64,000 bases of DNA. Source: Rhodospirillales bacterium. Lineage in GTDB: Bacteria; Pseudomonadota; Alphaproteobacteria; Reyranellales; Reyranellaceae. Positions 8,707-17,489 of the stretch are shown here, piece by piece. The stretch lies in NCBI GenBank assembly GCA_009377525.1, contig WHTW01000021.1, forward strand, positions 1 through 64,000, given 5' to 3'. Made by a program: the position numbers and the translations under genes. The notes under the pieces were generated by a model. It was given only the letters and a program-made list of their open reading frames with translations, made no database searches and was not told the origin of the DNA. Position 1 is the first letter of the stretch; every line of letters starts with the position of its first letter.

Positions 8707-8835
8707 GGAGCGTAGGCCTCCGGCCCGCTCATGCTCTTCCGGACCGCGCGCATCCTGCGCGCTCATGATCATGAGCGAGCCGGAGGCTCGCGGTCCAATA
8801 GAGCATGACATGAGCGGGCCGGAGGCCTGCGCTCC
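8707..8835. repeat. Dispersed palindromic intergenic repeat, copy 2 (compound)
   Basis: A compound of two inverted modules fills the gap between convergent SDR and xthA genes: GGCCTCCGGCCCGCTCATG followed by CTCTTCCGGACCGCG on one side, then CTCATGATCATGAGCGAG, CCGGAGGCTCGCGGTCC and CATGAGCGGGCCGGAGG on the other. The second half is nearly identical to positions 13-70 of this window. Its position between two convergent genes suggests a transcript-end structure or a REP-like element. Confidence 0.8.
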
Positions 8836-8836
8836 C

Positions 8837-9622
8837 TTATGCCAGATCCAGCTCGCACCACACCGGGACGTGGTCGGACGGGTCGGGGCGGCCGCGCTCG
8901 GGCTTGTCGATGCCGGCGGCGGTGAGCCGATCGGCGGCCTGCGGCGAGAGCAAGAGATGGTCGATGCGCAGGCCCCAGTTCTTCGCCCAGCAGCCGGCCT
9001 GGTAGTCCCAGAAGGTGTATACGGGCGCGTCGGGCTCGAAGGTGCGCACCGCGTCGGTCAGGCCGAGGTTGAGCAGGCTGCGCAACGCGGCACGCGACTG
9101 CGGCTGGCAGAGCGCGTCGTTGGCGAAGGCCTTGGGGTCGTAGACGTCCATCTCGGTGGGGCAGACGTTGTAGTCGCCGCCCAGCACGAACATCTCCTCG
9201 CTGGCCAGCAGCTCGCGGGCGCGCTGGTTGAGGCGATCCATCCAGGCGATCTTGTAGGCGAATTTCTCGGTGCCGATGGGATTGCCGTTGGGCAGGTAGA
9301 GGCCGCCGACCGTGAGCGGCCCCTTGGGCGTCGTGATGCGGCCCTCGATGTAGCGGGCGGGCTCGTCGGCCATTGCATCGGGCAGGGCGCGGGCGGTGAT
9401 CTCGACCGGATGCTGCGACAGCATGGCCACGCCGTTGAACCCCTTCTGGCCCACGATTTCGACCTTGTAGCCGGCGGCCTCGACCTCGAGCCGCGGGAAC
9501 TGCGCCTCCTGCGCCTTGATCTCCTGCAGCACGACGACATCCGGTTTGGTCTGCTCCAGCCACGCCAGGAGGTTTTCAGTCCGCTTGCGGACGGAATTGA
9601 CGTTCCAGGTCGCGATCTTCAT
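8837..9622 (-). CDS. xthA: Exodeoxyribonuclease III
   Basis: A 261-residue exonuclease III of the AP endonuclease family, expected to cut at abasic sites and degrade 3' ends during base excision repair. Conserved blocks are MKIATWNVNSVRKR, the metal-binding LQEIKAQ, GGDYNVCPTEMDV, IDHLLLS and the terminal SDHVPVWCELD with the catalytic Asp-His pair. Length matches the family. It follows erpA by 10 bases on the same strand, so the two are likely one transcript. Confidence 0.95.
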   Translation of the reverse strand: MKIATWNVNSVRKRTENLLAWLEQTKPDVVVLQEIKAQEAQFPRLEVEAAGYKVEIVGQKGFNGVAMLSQHPVEITARALPDAMADEPARYIEGRITTPKGPLTVGGLYLPNGNPIGTEKFAYKIAWMDRLNQRARELLASEEMFVLGGDYNVCPTEMDVYDPKAFANDALCQPQSRAALRSLLNLGLTDAVRTFEPDAPVYTFWDYQAGCWAKNWGLRIDHLLLSPQAADRLTAAGIDKPERGRPDPSDHVPVWCELDLA

Positions 9623-9632
9623 CGCAGCCGGA

Positions 9633-9965
9633 TCAGACGCTGAAGGAGTTGCCGCAGCCGCAGGACGAGGTGGCGTTGGGGTTCTTCACCTGGAAGGACG
9701 ATCCGACCATCTCCTCGACATAGTCGAGCTCGCTGCCCTTGAGCAGCTCCAGCGACGTGCTGTCGACCAGCACGGCGGCGCCGCTGCGCTCGATCACCAG
9801 GTCGTCGTCGTTGCGCTGGTCCTCGAACGAGAAGTTGTACTGGAAGCCCGAGCAGCCGCCGCCCAGCACCGCCACCCGCATCATGACGGGCTTGGCTTCC
9901 TTGGCGGCCAGGAAGGCGATCCGCTTGGCCGCACTGTCGCTCACGGAAAAGGTGGTTTCGGTCAT
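9633..9965 (-). CDS. erpA: Iron-sulfur cluster insertion protein ErpA (HesB/IscA family)
   Basis: A 110-residue A-type Fe-S carrier. The three conserved cysteines appear in LGGGCSGFQY and in the C-terminal SSCGCGNSFSV. The start is ATG 9965 (MTETTFSVSDSAAKR); the longer open frame upstream lacks family character. A-type carriers pass assembled clusters to apo-proteins. The gene precedes xthA with a 10-base gap. ErpA rather than IscA or SufA is my preference because no isc or suf genes are adjacent; this distinction is inference. Confidence 0.88.
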   Translation of the reverse strand: MTETTFSVSDSAAKRIAFLAAKEAKPVMMRVAVLGGGCSGFQYNFSFEDQRNDDDLVIERSGAAVLVDSTSLELLKGSELDYVEEMVGSSFQVKNPNATSSCGCGNSFSV

Positions 9966-10071
9966 GCCTACAAGATGTGGTTGGAAGGCCGGTTCGTCAA
10001 TGCTCCAGCCGGCGAATGCCCGCAAACGGCCTGCGGACAATAGTCCCCAGCCGACAAGGCCTTGGACCCCG

Positions 10072-10968
10072 TCACGTCAGGGAGACCAGGGCCCGTTCGC
10101 GCGCCCGGACGCGCTCGCGGTGCAGGATATAGAGGCCCGAGCCGATCACCAGCGGCAGGCCGAACCAGACCGTCCAGGACGGCTCCTCCTTGAACCAGAG
10201 GTAGCCGAACAGCATGGCCAGCACGATCGAGGTGTAGTCGAAGGGCGCCAAAACGGCCGTCTGGGCCAACCGCCAGGCGCGCGTGTTCAGGATCTGCGCA
10301 ACGCCGCCCAGAAGGCCCATCACGATCAGCCAGACCCAGTCGATCGGCGTGGGCCACACCCAGGCGGGAACGGCGCCGACCAGCGAGGCCGCGCTGGTCC
10401 CCAGCGACAGCCAGAAGAGGGCGACGACATCGGAGTCGTGGCGGCTCAGCAGCCGCAGCATCACGGTCGACAGGGCGTAGCAAAAGGTCGCCCCCAGCAC
10501 GATCAGCGACATGGCATGGATCTCCATGCCCCACGGATCGAGCATGATCAGCACGCCCGCGAAGCCCACCACCACGGCGGTCCAGCGTCGCCAGCCGACC
10601 GGTTCGCCCAGCATGGGCACCGACAGCGCCACCATGAACAGGGGCGCGGCGAAGGAGATCGCATAGGCGTCGACCAGCGGCATGCGCGGGAAGACGTAGA
10701 AGAAGCCCAGCGTGCTGCCGAACGCCACGACGATGCGCGCCGCCTGCATCCAGGGCCGATTGGGGCGCACCGACTTCATGCCGCCCGAACGCCAGATGAT
10801 GACGGCTACCGGCGCCATGGCGATGACGCTCCTGAACAGCATGAGCTGGAAGGCGTCGTAGGTGCTGCCCAGCGCCTTCACCATGGCATCCATGGTGCAG
10901 AACAGCACCAGCGATCCGAGCTTCAGGTAGATGCCGAAGAGTGCCGCGTGTTTGGGGATGATCGACAA
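10072..10968 (-). CDS. DMT-family transporter (EamA, RhaT-like permease)
   Basis: A 298-residue inner-membrane protein with about ten hydrophobic segments arranged as two EamA repeats (for example VAFGSTLGFFYVFPRMPLVDAY in the first half, and the GGVAQILNTRAWRLA and PFDYTSIVLAMLFGYLWF blocks in the second). Family members export amino acids or other small metabolites; the substrate here is unknown. It is divergent from the cyclase gene at 11033, and its 3' end is 106 bases before the erpA start. Confidence 0.88.
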   Translation of the reverse strand: MSIIPKHAALFGIYLKLGSLVLFCTMDAMVKALGSTYDAFQLMLFRSVIAMAPVAVIIWRSGGMKSVRPNRPWMQAARIVVAFGSTLGFFYVFPRMPLVDAYAISFAAPLFMVALSVPMLGEPVGWRRWTAVVVGFAGVLIMLDPWGMEIHAMSLIVLGATFCYALSTVMLRLLSRHDSDVVALFWLSLGTSAASLVGAVPAWVWPTPIDWVWLIVMGLLGGVAQILNTRAWRLAQTAVLAPFDYTSIVLAMLFGYLWFKEEPSWTVWFGLPLVIGSGLYILHRERVRARERALVSLT

Positions 10969-10978
10969 GGTGCGCTAT

Positions 10979-11006
10979 TTGGCAAGGCCCGCATCCCTAG
11001 TAAAGT
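10979..11006 (+). promoter_or_regulatory. Candidate sigma-70-type promoter for the CHASE2 cyclase operon
   Basis: TTGGCA at 10979-10984 is followed after 16 bases by TAAAGT at 11001-11006. AGGGGGA at 11016-11022 is a good ribosome binding site for ATG 11033. The position between the divergent DMT and cyclase genes fits, but this is an eye match only. Confidence 0.4.
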
Positions 11007-11032
11007 GACCGCTGCAGGGGGACCACTGCCGA

Positions 11033-13279
11033 ATGCGCATGGGATGGTTGTTTGGCCGGGGCAATGTGCGCGCGCCGTGGATCGTCGCCATCCTCGTGCT
11101 GATCAACGCGCTCCTGCTGCGCGCCATCGATCCGCCTGAGCTGTCGCGCTGGCGCGACCTCGCTTTCGACAGCTATCAGCGGCTGAAGCCCCGTGCCTAC
11201 AATCCCGCCGTGCCGGTGCGTATCGTCGACATCGACGAGGAGGCGCTCGCCGAGCACGGCCAGTGGCCGTGGCCGCGCACCATCGTGGCCCGCCTGGTCG
11301 ACAAGCTCACCGAGCAGGGCGCGATCGTCATTGCCTTCGACGTGGTGTTCGCCGAGCCCGACCGCTCGTCGATCAGCCGCATGGTGCGCGACCTCGTCGC
11401 CTACACTGATCCCGAGACGGTGCAGAAGCTCGCCGCGGCGGTCCAGGACAACGACCAGGTGCTGGCCGACGCGATGGCCCAGTCGCGCGTGGTCCTGGGC
11501 TTCGGCTTCGATCTCAAGGGGCGCAGCACGCCGCCCAGGCGCTACCACGGCATGGCCTTCGCCGGTGACAATCCGCTGCAGTTCCTGCCGGTGCAGCAGG
11601 GCACCGTGAAGGCCATCCCGCTGCTCGAGGCCGCGGCCAAGGGCAACGGCAGCGTCAACACCGACCTGGAAACGGTCGTGATCCGCCGCGTGCCCATGCT
11701 GTTCCGCCTGGCCGGGCAGGACGGCATCTTTCCTGCATTGTCGATCGAGACAATGAGGGTGGCGCAGGGCGCCAACAGCTACGTGATCAAGTCATCCGGC
11801 GCCAACCAGGAGGAGTCGTTCGGCATCAAGAGCGGCATCGTCGCCGTCAAGACCGGCGATCTCGAGGTCCGCACGGACGGACGCGGGCGCATGATCCTCT
11901 ACGACTCCGGCCATCGCAGCGAGCGCTATGTCTCGGCGGCCGCCGTGCTGAAGGGAACGGCGCCTGCCGACAAGATCGACGGCCAGATCGTCTTCATCGG
12001 CACCAGCGCCATCGGCCTCAAGGACATGCGCAGCACGCCGGTCGACGATGCGATGCCCGGCGTCGAGGTCCACGCCCAGCTCGCCGAGCAGATGCTCGAG
12101 CAGGAGTTCCTGTCCCGGCCGGATTTCGCCGACGGCGCGGAATTCCTCTATCTCGGGCTCATCGGCATCCTGTTGGTGGCGCTGCTGCCGCGCCTGTCGG
12201 CCGGCCGCATGGCGATTGTCGCCGCGATCTTCATCGGCGTCGGGCTCGCCGTCCCGTGGTTCGCCTTCTCGGAATATCATCTGCTGTTCGATCCGATCTA
12301 TCCGCCGGTGACGTTGGCGGCGATCTACGTCAGCGGCACGGCGCTCGCCTTCATGCGCACCGAGCGCGAGCGCGCCGCGATCCGCGGCGCCTTCGGCCTC
12401 TACCTGTCGCCCGACGTGGTCGAGCAGGTCGCCCGCCACCCCGAGCTGCTGCAGCTCGGCGGCGAGCAACGCGAGATCACCGTGATGTTCACCGACGTGC
12501 GCGGCTTCACGCGCCTCTCCGAGCAGTTCGATCCGCACGGCCTGACGCGGTTCATGAACCGGTTCCTGACGCCGATGACCGACGTGGTGCTGGGCAATCG
12601 CGGCACGATCGACAAGTACATGGGCGATGCCATCATGGCGTTCTGGAACGCCCCGCTGGCCGTCGAGGGTCACGCAGCGCGCGCCTGCGACACAGCGCTC
12701 GCCATGCAGGATCGGTTGCGCGCGCTGAACGAGGAACTGCGCGCAGAGGCGGAGGCCGACGGCCGAGAGCACATCCCGATCGCGATCGGCATCGGCCTCA
12801 ACACCGGCAACGCCTCGGTCGGCAATTTCGGCTCGACGCAGCGTTTCACCTATTCCTGCCTGGGCAACGACGTGAACCTCGCCTCGCGCCTGGAGGGGCA
12901 GTGCAAGACCTATCGCGTCGGCATCATCATCGGTGACCGCACACGCCAGCAGGCGCCGGGCTACGCTGCCCTCGAGCTCGACCTGATCATGCTGAAGGGC
13001 AAGACCGAACCCGAGCGTGCCCATGCGCTGTTGGGCGGCGTTGCCATGGCCGAGATGCCTGCCTATCAGGAGCTGGTGCGGTGCCAGACGGCGTTTCTGG
13101 CGCAGTACCGGTCGGGCGGCTTCGCCGAGGCGTTGGAACTCATTCCGGCCTGCCAGGCGGCGGCGGATGCAATCGGCTGGAACCAGGGATACTACGAGAT
13201 CATGCGTGCGCGCGTTGACGGCCTGATCGACGACTCGCCGCCCGACTGGACGGGAGTGTATGTCGCCAAGGAAAAGTGA
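11033..13279 (+). CDS. CHASE2-domain adenylate/guanylate cyclase (class III)
   Basis: A 748-residue membrane signalling enzyme predicted to make cyclic nucleotide. An N-terminal membrane anchor (WIVAILVLINALLL) is followed by an extracytoplasmic CHASE2 sensor domain (VDIDEEALAEHGQWPW, IAFDVVFAEPDRSS, about residues 35-360), three closely spaced membrane segments, and a C-terminal class III catalytic domain. Metal-binding Asp488 lies in MFTDVRGF and Asp532 in KYMGDAIMAFW; NDVNLASRLEG supplies the transition-state Asn and Arg, and LKGKTEP follows. All key residues look intact. The last 20 bases overlap the next gene, so the two are probably cotranslated. The ligand sensed by CHASE2 is unknown. 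Confidence 0.92.
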   Translation: MRMGWLFGRGNVRAPWIVAILVLINALLLRAIDPPELSRWRDLAFDSYQRLKPRAYNPAVPVRIVDIDEEALAEHGQWPWPRTIVARLVDKLTEQGAIVIAFDVVFAEPDRSSISRMVRDLVAYTDPETVQKLAAAVQDNDQVLADAMAQSRVVLGFGFDLKGRSTPPRRYHGMAFAGDNPLQFLPVQQGTVKAIPLLEAAAKGNGSVNTDLETVVIRRVPMLFRLAGQDGIFPALSIETMRVAQGANSYVIKSSGANQEESFGIKSGIVAVKTGDLEVRTDGRGRMILYDSGHRSERYVSAAAVLKGTAPADKIDGQIVFIGTSAIGLKDMRSTPVDDAMPGVEVHAQLAEQMLEQEFLSRPDFADGAEFLYLGLIGILLVALLPRLSAGRMAIVAAIFIGVGLAVPWFAFSEYHLLFDPIYPPVTLAAIYVSGTALAFMRTERERAAIRGAFGLYLSPDVVEQVARHPELLQLGGEQREITVMFTDVRGFTRLSEQFDPHGLTRFMNRFLTPMTDVVLGNRGTIDKYMGDAIMAFWNAPLAVEGHAARACDTALAMQDRLRALNEELRAEAEADGREHIPIAIGIGLNTGNASVGNFGSTQRFTYSCLGNDVNLASRLEGQCKTYRVGIIIGDRTRQQAPGYAALELDLIMLKGKTEPERAHALLGGVAMAEMPAYQELVRCQTAFLAQYRSGGFAEALELIPACQAAADAIGWNQGYYEIMRARVDGLIDDSPPDWTGVYVAKEK

Positions 13280-14177
13280 TGCCGAGCGGATCGCCGCCAT
13301 TGAAGCGCTGGTCTGCCGTGACGTCGGCCGCAAGACAGCGGAGCTGATCGCAGCGAGCGCCGGTGGGCTCGCCGCCGCGGGCCGGGCGCTGGCCGGCGCC
13401 ACGAGCGTCGGCCTGATCACCGGCTTCTTCGTGCCGCGCGGCGAGGTTGCCGCACCAGAGACCGACGGCCCCGTCGGCACGGCGCTGCTTGCCGCGGCGC
13501 TCTCGGCTTGCGGCTTGCCGGCGCGCATCGCCGTCGACACACCCTGCGCCGGCGCCGTGCGCGCGGCGGTTGATGCCGCAGGCGGCGGTGTGGGCGTCGA
13601 TGAGGTCGGCGTCGACGATCGAGCCGAACTCGAACGCCTGGTGCGGGACTGGCGAGGGGCGGGCGTCAGCCATGCCGTCGCCATCGAGCGCTGCGGCCGC
13701 AGCGTCGATGGTCGGCCGCGCAACATGCGCGGTGTCGACGTTGCCCAGTGGACCGCGCCGCTCGACGATCTTTTCCTCGCCGGGCCCTGGGCGAAGCTCG
13801 CGGTCGGGGATGGTGGCAACGAGATCGGCATGGGCCGTTTGCCGGCGGGCCTGATCGCCCGCACGGTCCCGAACGGTGAGAAGATCGCGTGCGTCACGTC
13901 GTGCGATCATCTCGTCGTGGCCGGTGTCTCCAACTGGGGTGCCTATGGGCTGATGGCCGTGCTTGCTGTCCTGCGGCCGGACTGGTCGGCAACGATCGCC
14001 AAGTTCCTGACGGCAGAACGCGACCTCGCGGTGACACGGGCGACCGTCGAAAAGGCAGGCGCCGTCGACGGCGTGACGGCGCAGCGCGAGGCCACCGTCG
14101 ACGGCTTCGGCCCGGAGATCCATGGCCCGCTGGTCGACGAGCTTGGTCGCATTGCACGGGGGCAGGCGGCGGACTAG
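13260..14177 (+). CDS. D-glutamate cyclase-like protein (DUF4392)
   Basis: A 305-residue protein matching what I know of the DUF4392/GLUCM-like family, the bacterial counterpart of the catalytic part of vertebrate D-glutamate cyclase. Supporting blocks are TGFFVPRG, the ETDGPVGTALLAAAL segment, ERCGRSVDGRPRNMRG and the conserved glycine loop AVGDGGNEIGMGRLP, followed by CDHLVVAGVSNWGAYG. Family members convert D-glutamate to 5-oxo-D-proline. The gene begins inside the last 20 bases of the CHASE2 cyclase gene in another frame, which is a strong sign of an operon. Function is inferred from the family. Confidence 0.75.
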   Translation: MSPRKSDAERIAAIEALVCRDVGRKTAELIAASAGGLAAAGRALAGATSVGLITGFFVPRGEVAAPETDGPVGTALLAAALSACGLPARIAVDTPCAGAVRAAVDAAGGGVGVDEVGVDDRAELERLVRDWRGAGVSHAVAIERCGRSVDGRPRNMRGVDVAQWTAPLDDLFLAGPWAKLAVGDGGNEIGMGRLPAGLIARTVPNGEKIACVTSCDHLVVAGVSNWGAYGLMAVLAVLRPDWSATIAKFLTAERDLAVTRATVEKAGAVDGVTAQREATVDGFGPEIHGPLVDELGRIARGQAAD

Positions 14178-14188
14178 TTTCGCGCGCC

Positions 14189-15355
14189 ATGGAAAATCCC
14201 TACGCCCCGACACACCCTGAAATCCGCGATGCGGTCCGCCAGCTCTGCCTCAAGTTCGATGGCGCCTACTGGCGCAAGCTCGATCGCGACCGCGGCTATC
14301 CGACGGAGTTCGTGCAGGCGCTGACCGAGGCCGGCTGGCTCGCGATCCTGATCCCCGAGGAGTATGGTGGCTCCGGGCTCGGCATCTCGGCGGCGGCCGC
14401 GGTGCTCGAGGAGGTCCAGCGTGCCGGCTGCAACGGCGCTGCCTGCCATGCTCAGATGTACATCATGGGCACGCTGCTGCGGCACGGCAGCAAGGAGCAG
14501 AAGGAACGCTATCTGCCCAAGATCGCCAGCGGCGAGTTGCGCCTGCAGGCGTTCGGCGTCACCGAGCCGACCAGCGGCACCGATACCCTGGCGCTGCGCA
14601 CGACGGCGGTGAAGAAGGACAAAAGCACCTACATCGTGAACGGCCAGAAGGTGTGGACCAGCCGTGCCGAGCATTCCGACCTCATGCTGCTGCTCGCCCG
14701 CACCACGCCCAAGGAGCAGGCGAAGAAGCGCACCGAGGGGCTCTCGGTGTTCCTGGTCGACATGCGCGAGACGCTGGGCAAGGGCCTCACCATCCGGCCG
14801 ATCCGCACCATGATGAACCACAACAGCACCGAAGTGTTCTTCGACAACATGGAAGTGCCCGCCGAGAACCTGATCGGTGAGGAAGGGCAGGGCTTCCGCT
14901 ACATCCTGAGCGGCATGAACGCCGAGCGCGTGCTGATCGCCGCCGAGACCATCGGCGATTCGCGCTGGTTCATCGAGAAGGCGACCGAGTACGCCAAGGG
15001 CCGCAAGCTGTTCGGCCGCGCCATCGGCCAGAACCAGGGCGTGCAGTTCCCGATCGCGCGCGCCTACGCGCAGACCGAGGCGGCTGACCTGATGGTGCGC
15101 AAGGCGGCCACGCTCTACGAGGCGGGCCTGCCGTGCGGCGCGGAAGCCAACATGGCCAAGATGCTGGGCTCGGAAGCGGCATGGGCCGCCGCCGATATGT
15201 GCGTGCAGACCCACGGCGGCTTCGGCTTCGCCGAGGAGTACGACGTCGAGCGCAAGTTCCGCGAAACGCGCCTCTACATGGTGGCGCCGATCTCGACCAA
15301 CATGATCCTGAACTTCATCTCCGAGCACGTGCTCGACCTGCCGCGGTCGTACTGA
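14189..15355 (+). CDS. Acyl-CoA dehydrogenase
   Basis: A 388-residue FAD-dependent acyl-CoA dehydrogenase. The N-terminal helical domain (AGWLAILIPEEYGGSGLGIS) leads to the FAD- and substrate-binding block AFGVTEPTSGTDT and the beta-domain VWTSRAEHSDLMLLLART. The C-terminal domain contains GRAIGQNQGVQFPIARAYAQ and the QTHGGFGFAEEYDVERKFRE block near the expected active-site region. The start ATG 14189 lies 11 bases after the previous stop. It would introduce an alpha-beta double bond into an acyl-CoA and pass electrons to ETF. The chain type is not readable. Confidence 0.92.
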   Translation: MENPYAPTHPEIRDAVRQLCLKFDGAYWRKLDRDRGYPTEFVQALTEAGWLAILIPEEYGGSGLGISAAAAVLEEVQRAGCNGAACHAQMYIMGTLLRHGSKEQKERYLPKIASGELRLQAFGVTEPTSGTDTLALRTTAVKKDKSTYIVNGQKVWTSRAEHSDLMLLLARTTPKEQAKKRTEGLSVFLVDMRETLGKGLTIRPIRTMMNHNSTEVFFDNMEVPAENLIGEEGQGFRYILSGMNAERVLIAAETIGDSRWFIEKATEYAKGRKLFGRAIGQNQGVQFPIARAYAQTEAADLMVRKAATLYEAGLPCGAEANMAKMLGSEAAWAAADMCVQTHGGFGFAEEYDVERKFRETRLYMVAPISTNMILNFISEHVLDLPRSY

Positions 15356-15360
15356 TCATC

Positions 15361-15410
15361 GGAGCGCGGGCCTCCGGCCCGCTCATGATGCGGGCGGAGG
15401 CCCGCGCTCC
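15361..15410. repeat. Dispersed palindromic repeat, copy 3 (50-base near-perfect hairpin)
   Basis: Arms beginning GGAGCGCGGGCCTCCGGCC and ending GGCGGAGGCCCGCGCTCC are inverted copies with one base of length difference, around a short TCATGATG centre. It sits between the convergent acyl-CoA dehydrogenase and Rieske oxygenase genes and touches the latter's stop codon. It may serve as a bidirectional transcript terminator in addition to being a repeat copy; no T-run follows. Confidence 0.85.
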
Positions 15411-16534
15411 TATGAAATCGGCGAGGACCCGTTCAGCGCCCGCACGACCATCTTCTGGAAATGGATCACGAGCTGCTCGCTGTTGGTGAGGAAGCGGCCG
15501 CGCTCGGGCAATCCGCCCGTCAACCCGCGCTGGACGGAGTCGGTCAGTTCGTCATCCTCCAGGGCGACCTGCTTGTTGAAGGCGATCAGCGACTGCGCGA
15601 ATTGCTCGCTGACGCCCGGCCCGAAGAACTGCTCCGAGAAGCCGCGGGTCGCGTTGGGGCCGTCCGGCAGCCAGACGTCGATCGAGAGGTTCGGGAAGCC
15701 CGGGTTGATGTTGATGGTGAGGTTCGGCCACAGAAAGTGGTACTGCGATTCGCCGACCTCGCCGCGCACGTCGTAGAGCTCGACCTTGGCCTTGCCTTCG
15801 AGCGCGGCGGTCCGCACGCGGCCGGCCTGGCTCGAGAACCAGCCGTGCGGCGCCAGGCTGTAGACGTCGGGCCGCACGTCGATCGCCGCGCTGAAGCCCG
15901 GATGGGCGACGGCGCAGTGGTAGCATTCGAGGTAGTTCTCCAGCATCGCCTTCCAGTTGGCGCGCGCCTGCCACTCGTTGCGGCTGTGGAGCTGGATGGT
16001 GGCGAGATCGATGCCGCTCCTGGCGATGATGTCGAGCACGGGCCCGAAACAGTCCCTGGCCGACGGCGCCTCTCGATCGAGGTTGACGAAGACGAACGGC
16101 CCCAGCGCCTCGGCCCGGATGGGCAGCAGCGGGAAGTCTTCCAGTCGGAAATCGGGCTCGGCCGCCGAGCGCGGCGCACGCCGCAGCCCACCGGCGAGGT
16201 CGTAGGTCCAGGCGTGGTAGCCGCATTGCATCAGGCTGGCGTTGCCGCGGCCCTTCATTACCTGGTGGCGGCGATGGCGGCAGACATTGACGAAGCCCGC
16301 CAGCCCCTTGTCGTTGCGCACGACCACCACCGGCACGCTGCCGGCATGGCCGGTGACGTAGTCGCCGACGTTGGCGAGCTCGGCGAGCGGCCCGACATAG
16401 TTCCAGCTCTTGCGAAAGACGAGCAGCGGCTCCTGCTCTGTGATCGACGGATCGGTGTACCAGCGGGCCGGCAGCGATTCGCCGCGGTCGAGCGCGCAGA
16501 GCAAATCGGCACAGGTTCGGCTGGGCTGAGTCAT
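15410..16534 (-). CDS. Rieske non-heme iron oxygenase, alpha subunit
   Basis: A 374-residue aromatic-ring-hydroxylating dioxygenase-type large subunit. The Rieske 2Fe-2S ligands are in CRHRRHQVMKGRG and CGYHAWTYDLAGGL. The mononuclear iron region reads ENYLECYHCAVAHPGFS, giving the expected His pair and the preceding bridging Glu. It would hydroxylate or demethylate an organic substrate using electrons from a reductase. No small subunit, ferredoxin or reductase gene adjoins, which is common for the monooxygenase/demethylase branch. The substrate is unknown. Confidence 0.92.
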   Translation of the reverse strand: MTQPSRTCADLLCALDRGESLPARWYTDPSITEQEPLLVFRKSWNYVGPLAELANVGDYVTGHAGSVPVVVVRNDKGLAGFVNVCRHRRHQVMKGRGNASLMQCGYHAWTYDLAGGLRRAPRSAAEPDFRLEDFPLLPIRAEALGPFVFVNLDREAPSARDCFGPVLDIIARSGIDLATIQLHSRNEWQARANWKAMLENYLECYHCAVAHPGFSAAIDVRPDVYSLAPHGWFSSQAGRVRTAALEGKAKVELYDVRGEVGESQYHFLWPNLTININPGFPNLSIDVWLPDGPNATRGFSEQFFGPGVSEQFAQSLIAFNKQVALEDDELTDSVQRGLTGGLPERGRFLTNSEQLVIHFQKMVVRALNGSSPIS

Positions 16535-16791
16535 CCATCGATCCTAGCAGCTTGCCACAGAGGTTTTGACGGGTTGGAGTAGAATCACGCAAGGATTTAC
16601 AGCTCCGTGGCCGGATGAGGATCGTGACGAAGCCGTTGCGCGGGCGGCCGCCTGTCGCGGCGTGGTGTTGGCGTAGAAAGCATTGCTGGCAACACAAGGA
16701 ATGGCGTGGTCGCCCGCTCGACCCGCCAAAACGTGACCCCCTCCCTCTACGGTGCGAAAAAACTCGCGAAAACGAAATTGGCGACTTCTGC

Positions 16792-16828
16792 ACTGAAGTG
16801 CTTGACAAGAATGCACTTGAGTTATAAT
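16792..16828 (+). promoter_or_regulatory. Near-consensus sigma-70 promoter embedded in an operator-like dyad
   Basis: TTGACA (16802-16807) and TATAAT (16823-16828) both match consensus exactly, with a 15-base spacer, slightly short. The half sites ACTGAAGTGC (16792-16801) and GCACTTGAGT (16813-16822) are inverted copies matching at 9 of 10 positions; they flank the -35 box and abut the -10 box. Such geometry suits repression by a dimeric regulator. No convincing gene follows on the plus strand, so an RNA product or an element remnant is possible. Confidence 0.6.
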
Positions 16829-16982
16829 ATCGGTCTGTCGCGTTGCTTTCGCGTTGTCGCTTTTTGCATCGTTGATCCGAGACCAAAGGTCAGGCTAGGC
16901 ACCGCGCCCGTCCCGTCCGGCCGCTTGCGTCCGGACGGGATGGGGCTCGGGGCTCGGCTCATCGATGCGGCGATTCCGGTTG

Positions 16983-17262
16983 CGCGTAACTATCCGAACT
17001 CGGAATGAGGCCCGACCGATAGGGAGTACGATCTCAAAGGGCCACGCACAGAGGTCAGCGCAAAATGCAGAAAATGCTGAAATTCGCAAAACCCTTGAAA
17101 AACGCGCATCGGATCACTCCCCGCGGATCCTGCCGTAAATAGCCGAAAATGCAGAAAATCGCGTCATGCTCTCCGGGCCGCCAGCCTTTGCCGCGTTCGA
17201 AAACCAATAGCTAAACTTGCGTAACTATCCGAATTCGCCGCCGAGCCCCATCGATAGCGGGT
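16983..17262. repeat. Internal direct-repeat pair in the gene-free region
   Basis: CGCGTAACTATCCGAACTCG (16983-17002) recurs as TGCGTAACTATCCGAATTCG (17218-17237), 18 of 20 identical. Each copy is followed by a weakly similar GAG-CCC-CGATAG-GGG stretch, making each unit about 45 bases. A second short pair, AAAATGCAGAAAAT, occurs near 17062 and 17147. No coding explanation was found. Confidence 0.6.
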
Positions 17263-17489
17263 CGACTTCCGAGGCACCCCTACGACCTCTGAATGAGCTC
17301 GCCTCCGTCATCGGTTCGTGGCCGAGGAAGGGGCATTGTCGTTGCTGTCGCTGTTCAGGCGACAGCGCCCGGCCGCCGCCAGTGCCCGAAGGAGCAGAGG
17401 CATCAATGACTTGCGGCGATTTCCGGAGAGGCGCAGCGAACGCGATCCCGTTTGCCATTCAGCCCGTCAAAACCCCTGTGACGAAGATG

